Notes: generated by a model not told the origin, from the sequence alone. 64,000 bases of DNA from Anthoceros angustus (GCA_010909165.1 VJWM01000016.1:124001-188000), one strand, 5' to 3'; counted from the stretch's first letter, positions 20,757 through 33,180 are shown. Numbers and translations: made by a program.

Positions 20757-23264
20757 ATGAAGATGGCCAACCTCAAGAAAACAGCAGTTCCGTTGATGGA
20801 CTTGACAGACTTGTCAGATGTAATTGAGCCGCTTCCAGCACGCTCCAAGATCAAATCTCTGGTGGCGGAGTGTGAGAGGCGTTTTCCTCAGCTGGCTGCG
20901 GAATTAGCCGGAGAGTTCGAGGATGCGGCTGACACTGCCCATGATGATCCAGAGGCAGATTCAAGCGCAGCTTCCCGGCACCCTCTTTATCCGCTGCAGG
21001 CTCGGTGTCAACGCACCGAGAGGATCCTGCTCTCCATAGCGAGGCTCTGCTTGTCGCAAGGGATATACCCGGCCATCTTCTTCTCGGAGTTCCTCAACCA
21101 CCTCCGCGCTACGGGCAAAGGCGTCCGTTACGGATCGGGCGTGTTTCTGGAGTCACCGGGGAGACTACCCTGTGCAAACCTGAGTCCGCAGTACAGCAAG
21201 TGTTGCCGGAAGCCAGCGCAGATTCCGTGCCCTGGTTGTGAGCTGGTTGCATATTGCAGTGCGGAGTGCTGGAAAGCGCACTGGGATCTGGTGCATAAAT
21301 TTGACTGCGCAAGAGCTATGCAGGACCCTCTCTCGCGTGAGAATCTGAGGAAGGAGGCAATTTCCAAAAGCATTATGGTTCGCGTCAGAACGTCACATTC
21401 TGCACCCGCGGTTCTCTGGGATCGCGTCCCTGCCTTTGGAGTACTGGGAGGTGTTGGAGGTACTCCTCTGCCAAGCCCTTTTCGGGTACTCCTCATGGAC
21501 TCCGTTGATCTGAACAACTTCATCGAAACTCTCCACCAGCTTGATATAGGGTGTGTGGGGGAAGCACAGATCTTTGTCCAAACGCCTAATGGCCAGGCCC
21601 TTGCACGGAACCTGATCTTATGCTCCCTACTTCTGAGAATGGCATCTGGTGAGCTTGACGACAGTGCCGTGGATGCAGTGATTGCCATATGGTACTCTGC
21701 AGACTTGACTCCGAGCCAGTACCTGCTTCTCATGGACACCATCGTTCAGCTTCTAAACACGACTCCTAACACCATACCTTGCCACAACTTTCCACCGACA
21801 CCATCCATGTTCCAACCGCACCGTCACATGCTGGACATACAAGCCGACATGGTGAAGCTCACCCGCAAATACGGCAAAGAGGATCTATTATTATTTGGCA
21901 CTATGAAGCAGATTCTATGCTCGGGTTCCAGCATGTCTGTCAGGATGCATGGGCTTGTGTTGTATAAGTACTTGACACAGATGGGACTTTCAAGCTGGGA
22001 ACCTGACGGTGCAACTCGGGAAGGGGGTTTCGGAATTCATGACCGTCTGGATGGAATCGATGCGTTTCTGCTGGGGGCACATTACTCTGCACTGGAAATG
22101 TTTGGTGAGTCGGGGCTGCTTCTGCCGTTTGCAGCTCAATTCTACGGTAACCACCATTGCCTCCCCAACCCAACTCTGGTGTCAGCCATTGACAACCCAC
22201 GTGTTGGCTGGTCAGCCGTAGCGGGGCGGCTTGAACCTCTATGTGGTTGGCCTATCCACCACGTAATGGACCAGGTATGCTTCCACGTCCAGGCTTGAGA
22301 TGTCTACAATTGCCATCTTACCTTCAACGGAGTGCAACAGGGTGCTGAAGCTGCTATGCAGTCCTAACAAGTGGAAATTGTGCAACCTCTAGGTCACGAG
22401 CAACGATATTCTTGGCAGCAGGCGTCATGGTGTTCCCGGCAACGACCTCTACGGAAGTTTGTTCTTCCACATTCGAGACCGCATTCTATCTGCTGTTGCG
22501 AAGATTAGGGCAGGCAAGATAGCATTTCATTTCTCCGATCACCAAAGCCGTGTTCAGTGTCTCAACGACTTGATTACAGAGGGGCCCGGCACAGGGTCTA
22601 TTCATATCGCGCGGGCAGATTTCACGACCTTTGAAGACGTCGGCCAAAGCTCCAGTATACCCAAAGAGACCACCTTACTAGAGAACCCCTAATGCACCAG
22701 GTGTTAGTTGACGGCGGTGCAGTGATAATGCTGACCAAACCCACTAATTTTTCGACAAGGAACTTGAAGGCTGCCGATTCGCAGTTTCGAAAATTCATGT
22801 TAAAGTTCCGTCCGACAAGTTTGCAATGAAGCTGTTCAAGCTCGCCACGTCCAACGAAAAGGGCAGGGATCTCATCGCTGAGCTACTTCTTCCTCAGGAT
22901 GCCTACATGAAGGAGAAGATGATGGAGCTTCAAAAGGTGCGCGAAGTGTGGGAGTTGCAGACTGTCCCTTCTCCGCCAGCCTACCAGCCATTCATGATCT
23001 ACAGAACGCCTCTTCCTACAGCAATGCCGAAACCTGCCAAAATGTCCTCGAGCGAGGAGAAGGCCAACACGGTGGCTAAAGCCGCTGAGAAGGCCGCTGA
23101 ACCGGACGAAGAACCGAAGCAAGTGTGGCAGGGGATGCTCGCTAAAATCAGCACAGCCGAGGAGTGCTACATGCAAGTTATGCTCACACTTCTTGAACAT
23201 TGCGAAATGTTCCTGGAGGTTAGGAAAAGGCGTCCATCTAGTCCTACCTACATTGACAAGTGAT
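20757..23264 (+). CDS. MYND zinc-finger protein, copy 1 (exon 1 intact)
   Basis: Exon 1 runs from ATG 20757 or 20763 (in-frame upstream ATG at 20709) to 22274 and is open throughout. It encodes an acidic N-terminus, then a MYND-type zinc finger around CPGCELVAYCSAECWKAHWDLVHKFDC, read as CxxC, CxxxC and HxxxC spacing, and then a long region with AQIFVQTPNGQALARNLI that I cannot assign. A GT-AG intron of 118 bp (22275-22392) leads to exon 2, in phase at VTSNDILGSRRHG. Exon 2 continues with DRILSAVAKIRAGKIAFHF and IHIARADFTTFED and later a Lys/Ala/Glu-rich segment with EEKANTVAKAAEKAAEPDEE. Exon 2 is broken here at about 22685 by four C where copy 2 has five. MYND fingers mediate protein contacts. 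The function of this protein is unknown. Confidence 0.7.
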
Positions 23265-23284
23265 TGCCCGGAGCGGATGATAGG

Positions 23285-25150
23285 CCAATTTCAAAAGCAT
23301 TATGGTTCGCGTCAGAACGTCACATTCTGCACCCGGGTTCTCTGGGATCGCGTCCCTGCCTTTGAGTACTGGGAGGTGTTGGAGGTACCTCTGCCAAGCC
23401 CTTTCGGTACTCCTCATGGACCTGTTGATCTGAACAACTTCATCGAAACTCTCCACCAGCTTGATATAGGTGTGTGGGAAGCACAGATCTTTGTCCAAAC
23501 GCCTAATGGCCAGGCCCTTGCACGGAACCTGATCTTATGCTCCCTACTTGAGAATGGCATCTGGTGAGCTTGACGACAGTGCCGTGGATGCAGTGATTGC
23601 CATATGGTACTCTGCAGACTTGACTCGAGCCAGTACCTGCTTCTCATGGACACCATCGTTCAGCTTCTAAACACGACTCCTAACACCATACCTTGCCACA
23701 ACTTTCCACCGACACCATCCATGTTCCAACCGCACCGTCACATGCTGGACATACAAGCCGACATGGTGAAGCTCACCCGCAAATACGGCAAAGAGGATCT
23801 ATTATTATTTGGCACTATGAAGCAGATTCTATGCTCGGGTTCCAGCATGTCTGTCAGGATGCATGGGCTTGTGTTGTATAAGTACTTGACACAGATGGGA
23901 CTTTCAAGCTGGGAACCTGACGGTGCAACTCAGGAAGGGGTTTCGGAATTCATGACCGTCTGGATGGAATCGATGCGTTTCTGCTGGGGCACATTACTCT
24001 GCACTGGAAATGTTTGGTGAGTCGGGCTGCTTCTGCCGTTTGCAGCTCAATTCTACGGTAACCACCATTGCCTCCCCAACCCAACTCTGGTGTCAGCCAT
24101 TGACAACCCACGTGTTGGCTGGTCAGCCGTAGGGCGGCTTGAACCTCTATGTGGTTGGCCTATCCACCACGTAATGGACCAGGTATGCTTCCACGTCCAG
24201 GCTTGAGATGTCTACAATTGCCATCTTACCTTCAACGGAGTGCAACAGGGTGCTGAAGCTGCTATGCAGTCCTAACAAGTGGAAATTGTGCAACCTCTAG
24301 GTCACGAGCAACGATATTCTTGGCAGCAGGCGTCATGGTGTTCCCGGCAACGACCTCTACGGAAGTTTGTTCTTCCACATTCGAGACCGCATTCTATCTG
24401 CTGTTGCGAAGATTAGGCAGGCAAGATAGCATTTCATTTCTCCGATCACCAAAGCCGTGTTCAGTGTCTCAACGACTTGATTACAGAGGGGCCCGGCACA
24501 GGGTCTATTCATATCGCGCGGGCAGATTTCACGACCTTTGAAGACGTCGGCCAAAGCTCCAGTATACCCAAAGAGACCACCTTACTAGAGAACCCCCTAA
24601 TGCACCAGGTGTTAGTTGACGGCGGTGCAGTGATAATGCTGACCAAACCCACTAATTTTTCGACAAGGAACTTGAAGGCTGCCGATTCGCAGTTTCGAAA
24701 ATTCATGTTAAAGTTCCCGTCCGACAAGTTTGCAATGAAGCTGTTCAAGCTCGCCACGTCCAACGAAAAGGGCAGGGATCTCATCGCTGAGCTACTTCTT
24801 CCTCAGGATGCCTACATGAAGGAGAAGATGATGGAGCTTCAAAAGGTGCGCGAAGTGTGGAGTTGCAGACTGTCCCTTCTCCGCCAGCCTACCAGCCATT
24901 CATGATCTACAGAACGCCTCTTCCTACAGCAATGCCGAAACCTGCCAAAATGTCCTCGAGCGAGGAGAAGGCCAACACGGTGGCTAAAGCCGCTGAGAAG
25001 GCCGCTGAACCGGACGAAGAACCGAAGCAAGTGTGGCAGGGGATGCTCGCTAAAATCAGCACAGCCGAGGAGTGCTACATGCAAGTTATGCTCACACTTC
25101 TTGAACATTGCGAAATGTTCCTGGAGGTTAGGAAAAAGGCGTCCATCTAG
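23285..25150 (+). pseudogene. MYND gene, copy 2 (5'-truncated tandem copy)
   Basis: This begins inside exon 1 at a position equivalent to 21360 of copy 1, so it lacks the N-terminus, the MYND finger and any promoter. The switch occurs at caatttc-aaaagc, common to the end of copy 1 and to exon 1. Exon 1 has several 1-4 bp deletions (about 23325, 23385, 23550, 23625). In contrast, exon 2 is open across the point where copy 1 is broken (gaacccccta) but is itself shifted at 24860 (gtgtggagttg for gtgtgggagttg). Confidence 0.75.
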
Positions 25151-25237
25151 TCCTACCTACATTGACAAGTGATTGCCCGGAGCGGATGATAGGCCAATTT
25201 CAAAATGCGGCGGTAACTGGTGTTCCTTGCTGTGTCC

Positions 25238-25983
25238 CTAGAGCTCAGACCTGGCTGCTTCACTCTCTGGTCCTGTTACTACACTCCTTTGAAACCAGTC
25301 ACGACAATGCCTCCCTGTCCTTATGATGTCTGAGATTTGAGAGTCGAGAAATATGAGGCCAAGAATGATCCACTGTGAAAGAAAGACACCAGCAATTTCA
25401 ATTGGCCTCCAGTACCACCTCTGCAATCTTCTTTGCACTGGCGTCATTGACAGGTCCGACGACCATATGTCCTGGTGTATCGGTTCACGGGACATTTGAC
25501 TTGCTGGGATGACTTCCACTTTCTCATGAAATGAGAGGTTCCGAAGGTTCTGCAGTGAGGACATGCGGGTGATAAATACAGCAAGGCACCCCTGTTTAAT
25601 AGCATAGCAAGCCCTCTCAATGTTAAAACCTACTCAACTTGTTGCGGAAAAACTTACACGCTTATGTTCATGGATATGGCTGGGAGGACAGCATACCTGG
25701 GAAGCTCCTCCTATTTGAAGTTGAGTCACAACTAGCACTGAGGACGTACTTTGAATGTAACTATAGGTTTGATCTGCATCAACTTGACGTCTGACAGTTG
25801 ATCCAGATCAATAGTGATGCTCACATACGAAAGCCACGAACAGGACATGTTGTAGGAGTCGTCAGCAAAGTGCACAGAAACACTGCTCAGGCATCCTAGC
25901 GCTATAAAGCCTGGGCCAGCAGTGCGCAGTTGACCTTGCAGATCGCGGCTGTCACCTGGACACACACTTTTCAGAGAATTCAA
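25238..25983 (-). CDS. Unrecognised gene X, copy 1 (convergent with MYND)
   Basis: Two minus-strand coding-like pieces are seen. The upstream piece (25983 to about 25739) reads GPGFIALGCLSSVSVHFADDSYN, then SYVSITIDLDQ and VKLMQIKPIVTF, with a candidate GT donor just after. The downstream piece (25564-25238) includes EVIPASQMSREP and RWYWRPIEIAGVFLSQWIILGLI, a single hydrophobic span that could cross a membrane. Two more copies lie at 30.2-30.9 kb and 34.6-35.2 kb, the last one diverged by substitutions yet with the same protein words kept. That conservation suggests a real gene. I recognise no family. Confidence 0.5.
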
Positions 25984-26110
25984 AGTGGATCAAGAACGCC
26001 AACACTGCATCAGTTAACTACATAGGAAGCAAGACCTCTCTAGTACAAATTTTACCAACTCACCTGACTAAAGACGTCTTGGTTAGTTGATTGAACGCTT
26101 CACTGTGCAG

Positions 26111-27523
26111 CTACGCAGCAGGGGGCCTTACATGCGATACCTCTGGAAGGGAAATTACCCCATGCCCTCCTGGGGGCACCCCCGTCACCACATCTTTCTG
26201 ACCAAGTTTCTGAAACACTCTCTGAGCGTCTTGCACGCTGCCACACTTTGCATACATGTTCACCAAACTGCTCACAAACACGTGATGTTCATGTCCACCT
26301 TCTCTGATCTGCGCAAAAAGCTGCCTCCGCTTTTCCAAAGCTCGAGTACCCACATTTGCACATGCCTGCAGAAGGCACACAAAAGTGACCGCATTTGGCA
26401 CCGCCATGCCTTATTCTGGCGTAGCACTGTAGAGCCGAAGGGCCTCCTCCCCCTACCCTTCTGCGAATACAATGTTATCATGGCATTCCAAAGTCACCAC
26501 ATCTTTCTCACAAAGCGCATCAAACGCTCTCAGCTGGGCGTCCTCCAAGCTGCCACTCTTTGCATGCATATCCACCAGGCAGGTACAAATGAACACGTCA
26601 GTTTCAAGCCCACTAGCCAACACACCAGCATGCACCTGCTGTCCGGCCTTCAAGTCCGACCCCCTCGCGCAAGCTGAAGAGCTGCCACAAACACATGCCC
26701 ATCCGGCTTCACACCGAATCTCCGCATCCGACCATACAGCTCTATGGCCTGCTTGTCTTGCCTTTGTCTAACATGCGCTGAAATTATCGCAGGCCACGTA
26801 CAGTCGTTCTCAGCGCCCTCAAACGCTCCATCGCGTCTTGCATGCCACGAAAAGCATACATCCGCAGAATGTGGAACCCCAGGATGGTGTCCCCTGATGC
26901 CCTGTTCCACCACCAAAGCATGCACCTGGCTCCCCAGCCCAACATCCTTCTTGGCCACACATTTCTTCAGCACATTGGTAAAGAGAGACTTGGAGACACC
27001 ACGGTCCGTCCGCACCAGAACCTCCAGAGCCTCAACAGCTTCAACAAGACGGCCATCACGACACAGCTTGCTCACGGTCTCGCCGTCACACCTGCACCCT
27101 GCATCCGCCCCGCCTTGACATCCAGAGCAGCAAGCGAATCCACCCAAGCTGGCTTGGAGCAGTAGTGCAGGAGAGGACGTCCTGAATGCCTGTGCCTGTG
27201 GAGTCAGGCGAGCCAAGGCTCGCCATACCCCGCCTGTCATCCCACCAAAGTGATGGGTTGTGAAAAATTGCCGCCACAGGGTGTCCTGGCCCTGGCGGAG
27301 ACCCTGGCAGGCGGGTCCGTCTCCATCCAGACCTGTTCTTGCACAGTCTATCTGTGTCACAAAGTTGCTGCATCTCCCGACTTGGTTGTGCTCCAAGGGC
27401 TGCTGGTTCCTGGAAGCCAGGCGAACTGACGCTTGTTCCACAATGCCCGTTAACCTTCCAACCATGGTTCGCAGGAGCACTCCATCTGGCAGAGCGTGAA
27501 AGGAGCCCACCCAAGGACCTCAA
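26111..27523 (-). pseudogene. PPR-2 copy, N-terminal half only
   Basis: 27523 to about 26830 is nearly identical to the PPR-2 start region (LTGIVEQASVRLASRNQQ, ETVSKLCRDGRLVEAVEALEVL) with a few short deletions. 26830 to about 26165 matches the next repeats but with substitutions as well as indels (SSLVNMYAKCGSVQDAQRVFQKLG), so it is an older sister. Several frameshifts occur (about 26455, 26530, 26690, 26880). The copy stops after about four motifs and runs into gene X. It keeps the divergent arrangement with MYND copy 3. Confidence 0.7.
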
Positions 27524-27662
27524 CAGTCACAAATTGAAACCATATTGACGAGACTTAGAGTTGAAGCACTTCGTCTCTCGATTTGGGTGGAGCTGCAGGC
27601 ACGTGAAATGTCGGCCCCTGGGTGCTTGTTCAGTCTTTGAGGCATTTTCTTGTGAGCGCCAA

Positions 27663-30170
27663 TGGATTGCACAAATACTTCGTGGGGGATCTTCTACTCC
27701 CATTCCATGAAGATGGCCAACCTCAAGAAAACAGCAGTTCCGTTGATGGACTTGACAGACTTGTCAGATGTAATTGAGCCGCTTCCAGCACGCCCAAGAT
27801 CAAATCTCTGGTGGCGGAGTGTGAGAGGCGTTTTCCTCAGCTGGCTGCGGAATTAGGAGAGTTCGAGGATGCGGCTGACACTGCCCATGATGATCCAGAG
27901 GCAGATTCAAGCGCAGCTTCCGGCACCCTCTTTATCCGCTGCAGGCTCGGTGTCAACGCACCGAGAGGATCCTGCTCTCCATAGCGAGGCTCTGCTTGTC
28001 GCAAGGGATATACCTGGCCATCTTCTTCTCGTTCCTCAACCACCTCCGCGCTACGGGCAAAGGCGTCCGTTACGGATCGGGCGTGTTTCTGGAGTCACTG
28101 GGAGACTACCCTGTGCAACCTGAGTCCGCAGTACAGCAGCAAGTGTTGCCAGGCCAGCGCAGATTTGCCCTGGTTGTGAGCTGGTTGCATATTGCAGTGG
28201 AGTGCTGGAAAGCGCACTGGGATCTGGTGCATAAATTTGACTGCGCAAGAGCTATGGGACCTCTCTCGCGTGAGAATCTGAGGAGGAGGCAATTTCCAAA
28301 AGCATTATGGTTCGCGTCAGTCACATTCTGCACCCGGTTCTCTGGGATCGCGTCCCTGCCTTTGAGTACTGGGAGGTGTTGGAGGTACCTCTGCCAAGCC
28401 CTTTCGGGTCCTCATGGACCTCTGATCTGAACAACTTCATCGAAACTCTCCACCAGCTTGATGTGTGGGAAGCACAGATCTTTGTCCAAACGCCTAATGG
28501 CCAGGCCCTTGCACGGAACCTGATCTTATGCTCCCTACTTCTGAGAATGACATCTGGTGAGCTCGACGACAGTGCCGTGGATGGAGTGATTGCCATATGG
28601 TACTCTGCTGACTTGACTCCGAGCCAGTACCTGCTTCTCATGGACACCATCGTTCAGCTTCTAAACACGACTCCTAACACCATACCTTGCCACAACTTTC
28701 CACCGACACCATCCATGTTCCAACCGCACCGTCACATGCTGGACATACAAGCCGACATGGTGAAGCTCACCCGCAAATACGGCAAAGAGGATCTATTATT
28801 ATTTGGCACTATGAAGCAGATTCTATGCTCGGGTTCCAGCATGTCTGTCAGATGCATGGGCTTGTGTTGTATAAGTACTTGACACAGATGGACTTTCAAG
28901 CTGGGAACCTGACGGTGCAACTCAGGAAGGGGTTTCGAATTCATGACCGTCTGGATGGAATCGATGCGTTTCTGCTGGGGGCATTACTCTGCACTGGAAA
29001 TGTTTGGTGAGTCAGGGCTGCTTCTGCCGTTTGCAGCTCAATTCTACGGTAACCACCATTGCCTCCCCAACCCAACTCTGGTGTCAGCCATTGACAACCC
29101 CACGTGTTGGCTGGTCAGCGGGCGGCTTGAACCTCTATGTGGTTGGCCTATCCACCACGTAATGGACCAGGTATGCTTCCACGTCCAGGCTTGAGATGTC
29201 TACAATTGCCATCTTACCTTCAACGGAGTGCAACAGGGTGCTGAAGCTATGCAGTCCTAACAAGTGGAATTGTGCAACCTCTAGGTCACGAGCAACGATA
29301 TTCTTGGCAGCAGGCGTCATGGTGTTCCGGCAACGACCTCTACGGAAGTTTGTTCTTCCACATTCGAGACCGCATTCTATCTGCTGTTGCGAAGATTAGG
29401 GCAGGCAAGATAGCATTTCATTTCTCCGATCACCAAAGCCGTGTTCAGTGTCTCAACGACTTGATTACAGAGGGGCCCGGCACAGGGTCTATTCATATCG
29501 CGCGGGCAGATTTCACGACCTTTGAAGACGTCGGCCAGCAGTATACCCAAAGAGACCACCTTACTAGAGAACCCCTAATGCACCAGGTGTTAGTTGACGG
29601 CGGTGCAGTAATGCTGACCAACCCACTAATTTTCGACAAGGAACTTGAAGGCTGCCGATTCGCAGTTTCGAAAATTCATGTTAAAGTTCCGTCCGACAAG
29701 TTTGCAATGAAGCTGTTCAAGCTCGCCACGTCCAACGAAAAGGGCAGGGATCTCATCGCTGAGCTACTTCTTCCTCAGGATGCCTACATGAAGGAGAAGA
29801 TGATGGAGCTTCAAAAGGTGCGCGAAGTGTGGGAGTTGCAGACTGTCCCTTCTCCGCCAGCCTACCAGCCATTCATGATCTACAGAACGCCTCTTCCTAC
29901 AGCAATGCCGAAACCTGCCAAAATGTCCTCGAGCGAGGAGAAGGCTAACACGGTGGCTAAAGCCGCTGAGAAGGCCGCTGAACCGGACGAAGAACCGAAG
30001 CAAGTGTGGCAGGGATGCTCGCTAAAATCAGCACAGCCGAGGAGTGCTACATGCAAGTTATGCTCACACTTCTTGAACATTGCGAAATGTTCCTGGAGTT
30101 AGGAAAAGGCGTCCATCTAGTCCTACCTACATTGACAAGTGATTGCCCGGAGCGGATGATAGGCCAATTT
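27663..30170 (+). pseudogene. MYND gene, copy 3 (nearly full length, frameshifted)
   Basis: This has the start MKMANLKKTAVPLMDL, exon 1, intron and exon 2 in the same order as copy 1. Exon 1 is broken many times by 1-6 bp losses, for example at 27792 (cgcccaagatc for cgctccaagatc), at the zinc finger near 28145-28200, and at 28320. Its exon 2 is the best of the set: the frame from about 29284 to 30020 is open, giving EPLMHQVLVDGGAVMLTNPLIFDKELEG where copies 1, 2 and 4 are shifted. As written the zinc finger ligand pattern is destroyed. Confidence 0.75.
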
Positions 30171-30207
30171 CAAAATGCGGCGGTAACTGGTGTTCCTTGC
30201 TGTGTCC

Positions 30208-30931
30208 CTAGAGCTCAGACCTGGCTGCTTCACTCTCTGGTCCTGTTACTACACTCCTTTGAAACCAGTCACGACAATGCCTCCCTGTCCTTATGATGTC
30301 TGAGATTTGAGAGTCGAGAAATATGAGGCCAAGAATGATCCACTGTGAAAGAAAGACACCAGCAATTTCAATTGGCCTCCAGTACCACCTCTGCAATCTT
30401 CTTGCACTGGCGTCATTGACAGGTCCGACGACCATATGTCCTGGTGTATCGGTTCACGGGACATTTGACTTGCTGGATGACTTCCACTTTCTCATGAAAT
30501 GAGAGGTTCCGAAGGTTCTGCAGTGAGGACATGCGGGTGAAATACAGCAAGGCACCCCTGTTTAATAGCATAGCAAGCCCTCTCAATGTTAAAACCTACT
30601 CAACTTGTTGCGGAAAAACTTACACGCTTATGTTCATGGATATGGCTGGGAGGACAGCATACCTGGGAAGCTCCTCCTATTTGAAGTTGAGTCACAACTA
30701 GCACTGAGGACGTACTTTGAATGTAACTATAGGTTTGATCTGCATCAACTTGACGTCTGACAGTTGATCCAGATCAATAGTGATGCTCACATACGAAAGC
30801 CACGAACAGGACATGTTGTAGGAGTCGTCAGCAAAGTGCACAGAAACACTGCTCAGGCATCCTAGCGCTATAAAGCCTGGGCCAGCAGTGCAGTTGACCT
30901 TGCAGATCGCGGCTGTCACCTGGACACACAC
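30208..30931 (-). CDS. Unrecognised gene X, copy 2
   Basis: Copy of 25238-25983 with about four short deletions (for example cttcttgcactgg for cttctttgcactgg at 30400, and agtgcagttg for agtgcgcagttg at 30888). The hydrophobic span RWYWRPIEIAGVFLSQWIIL and the block SYVSITIDLDQLSDVK are unchanged. It sits 3' to MYND copy 3, as copy 1 sits 3' to MYND copy 2, so X travels with the cassette. Confidence 0.5.
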
Positions 30932-31052
30932 TTTTCAGAGAATTCAAAGTGGATCAAGAACGCCAACACTGCATCAGTTAACTACATAGGAAGCAAGACC
31001 TCTCTAGTACAAATTTTACCAACTCACCTGACTAAAGACGTCTTGGTTAGTT

Positions 31053-31122
31053 GACGGTGCAACTCAGGAAGGGGTTTCGAATTCATGACCGTCTGGATGG
31101 AATCGATGCGTTTCTGCTGGGG
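31053..31122 (+). repeat. 70-bp MYND exon 1 filler at a junction
   Basis: At the point where the gene X flank should lead into the PPR-2 copy (as at 26080-26170), about 70 bases of MYND exon 1 are inserted instead (equivalent to about 28910-28985). They are bounded by tga on the left and ctggggcac on the right, both shared with the flanks. It is a short templated-looking patch. Confidence 0.7.
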
Positions 31123-31918
31123 CACCCCGTCACCACATCTTTCTGACCAAGTTTCTGAAACACTCTCTGAGCGTCTTGCACGCTGCCACACTTTGCATAC
31201 ATGTTTACCAAACTGCTCACAAACACGTGATGTTCATGTCCACCTTCTCTGATCTGCGCAAAAGCTGCCTCCGCTTTTCCAAAGCTCGAGTACCCACATT
31301 TTGCACATGCCTGCAGGAGGCACACAAAAGTGACCGCATTTGGCACCGCCATGCCTTATTCTGGCGTAGCACTGTAGAGCCGAAGGGCCTCCTCCCCTAC
31401 CCTTCTGCGAATACAATGTTATCATGGCATTCCATGTCACCACATCTTTCTCAAAGCGCATCAAACGCTCTCAGCTGGGCGTCCTCCAAGCTGCCACACT
31501 TTGCATACATATCCACCAGGCAGGTACAAATGAACACGTCAGTTTCAAGCCCACTAGCCAACACCAGCATGCACCTGCTGTCCGGCCTTCAAGTCCGACC
31601 CCTCGCGCTGAAGAGCTGCCACAAACACATGCCCATCCGGCTTCACACCGAATCTCCGCATCCGACCATACAGCTCTATGGCCTGCTTGTCTTGCCTTTG
31701 TCTAACATGCGCTGAAATTATCGCAGGCCACGTACAGTCGTTCTCAGCGCCCTCAAACGCTCCATCGCGTCTTGCATGCCACGAAAAGCATACATCCGCA
31801 GAATGTGGAACCCCAGGATCGTTTGCGCCTCCCTCCGTCTCCATCCAGATCTGCTCTTGCACTTGTGTCACAAAGTTGCTGCATCTCCCGACTTGGTTGT
31901 GCTCCAAGGGCTGCTTCT
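31123..31918 (-). pseudogene. PPR-2 copy, third, with internal deletion
   Basis: 31123-31820 repeats the older sister sequence at 26177-26860 with extra short deletions. It then jumps over about 450 bp to the untranslated or leader-coding part with ctgttcttgcac-like words (equivalent to 27318-27410), and ends at gggctgct, where MYND exon 1 begins. The start codon region of PPR-2 and the divergent promoter are lost, so neither gene here has a promoter of its own. Confidence 0.7.
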
Positions 31919-33004
31919 GCCGTTTGCAGCTCAATTCTACGGTAACCACCATTGCCTCCCCAACCCAACTCTGGTGTCAGCCATTGACAACCCACGTGTT
32001 GGCTGGTCAGCCAGCAGGGCGGCTTGAACCTCTATGTGGTTGGCCTATCCACCACGTAATGGACCAGGTATGCTTCCACGTCCAGGCTTGAGATGTCTAC
32101 AATTGCCATCTTACCTTCAACGGTGCAACAGGGTGCTGAAGCTGCTATGCAGTCCTAACAAGTGGAAATTGTGCAACCTCTAGGTCACGAGCAACGATAT
32201 TCTTGGCAGCAGGCGTCATGGTGTTCCGACCTCTACGGAAGTTTGTTCTTCCACATTCGAGACCGCATTCTATCTGCTGTTGCGAAGATTAGGGCAGGCA
32301 AGATAGCATTTCATTTCTCCGATCACCAAAGCCGTGTTCAGTGTCTCAACGACTTGATTACAGAGGGGCCCGGCACAGGGTCTATTCATATCGCGCGGGC
32401 AGATTTCACGACCTTTGAAGACGTCGGCCAAAGCTCCAGTATACCCAAAGAGACCACCTTACTAGAGAACCCCTAATGCACCAGGTGTTAGTTGACGGCG
32501 GTGCAGTGATAATGCTGACCAAACCCACTAATTTTCGACAAGGAACTTGAAGGCTGCCGATTCGCAGTTTCGAAAATTCATGTTAAAGTTCCCGTCCGAC
32601 AAGTTTGCAATGAAGCTGTTCAAGCTCGCCACGTCCAACGAAAAGGGCAGGGATCTCATCGCTGAGCTACTTCTTCCTCAGGATGCCTACATGAAGGAGA
32701 AGATGATGGAGCTTCAAAAGGTGCGCGAAGTGTGGAGTTGCAGACTGTCCCTTCTCCGCCAGCCTACCAGCCATTCATGATCTACAGAACGCCTCTTCCT
32801 ACAGCAATGCCGAAACCTGCCAAAATGTCCTCGAGCGAGGAGAAGGCCAACACGGTGGCTAAAGCCGCTGAGAAGGCCGCTGAACCGGACGAAGAACCGA
32901 AGCAAGTGTGGCAGGGATGCTCGCTAAAATCAGCACAGCCGAGGAGTGCTACATGCAAGTTATGCTCACACTTCTTGAACATTGCGAAATGTTCCTGGAA
33001 GCCA
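31911..33004 (+). pseudogene. MYND gene, copy 4 (3' third only)
   Basis: This starts in exon 1 at LLLPFAAQFYG, carries the intron and exon 2, and ends at gttcctgga, where a scrap of PPR-2 leader DNA (gccaggcgaac) takes over. Frame breaks include about 32225 (tgttccgacctc, deletion of ggcaac) and the homopolymer at 32470. Confidence 0.75.
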
Positions 33005-33180
33005 GGCGAACCGACGCTTGTTCAGCAGACCCGTTTTATCTTTGCTGAGAAGTCTGAGAAGTTTACATCTCTGAGGTCTGGAGATCGGATCCAGAGTGAA
33101 CTTATAGATCTGAACAACTTTCAGATCAATTTTTAGATCTGAACAACTTTCAGATCAATTTTAGATCTGAACAACTTCAT
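33005..33180. repeat. Complex junction with a 28-29 bp unit repeated
   Basis: Between MYND copies 4 and 5 lie about 100 bases of mixed origin, followed by agatctgaacaactttcag-type units at 33106-33134 and 33135-33162 and a third partial unit at 33163-33180. The third unit continues as genuine MYND exon 1 (atctgaacaacttcatcg). So the first bases of the incoming copy were written about two extra times with ttcagatcaatttt as filler. Confidence 0.85.

Noticed and set aside
23285-25150. MYND copy 2 as an independent gene with its own start
   Set aside because: It begins mid-exon at a switch point, lacks the zinc finger and promoter, and is shifted several times.
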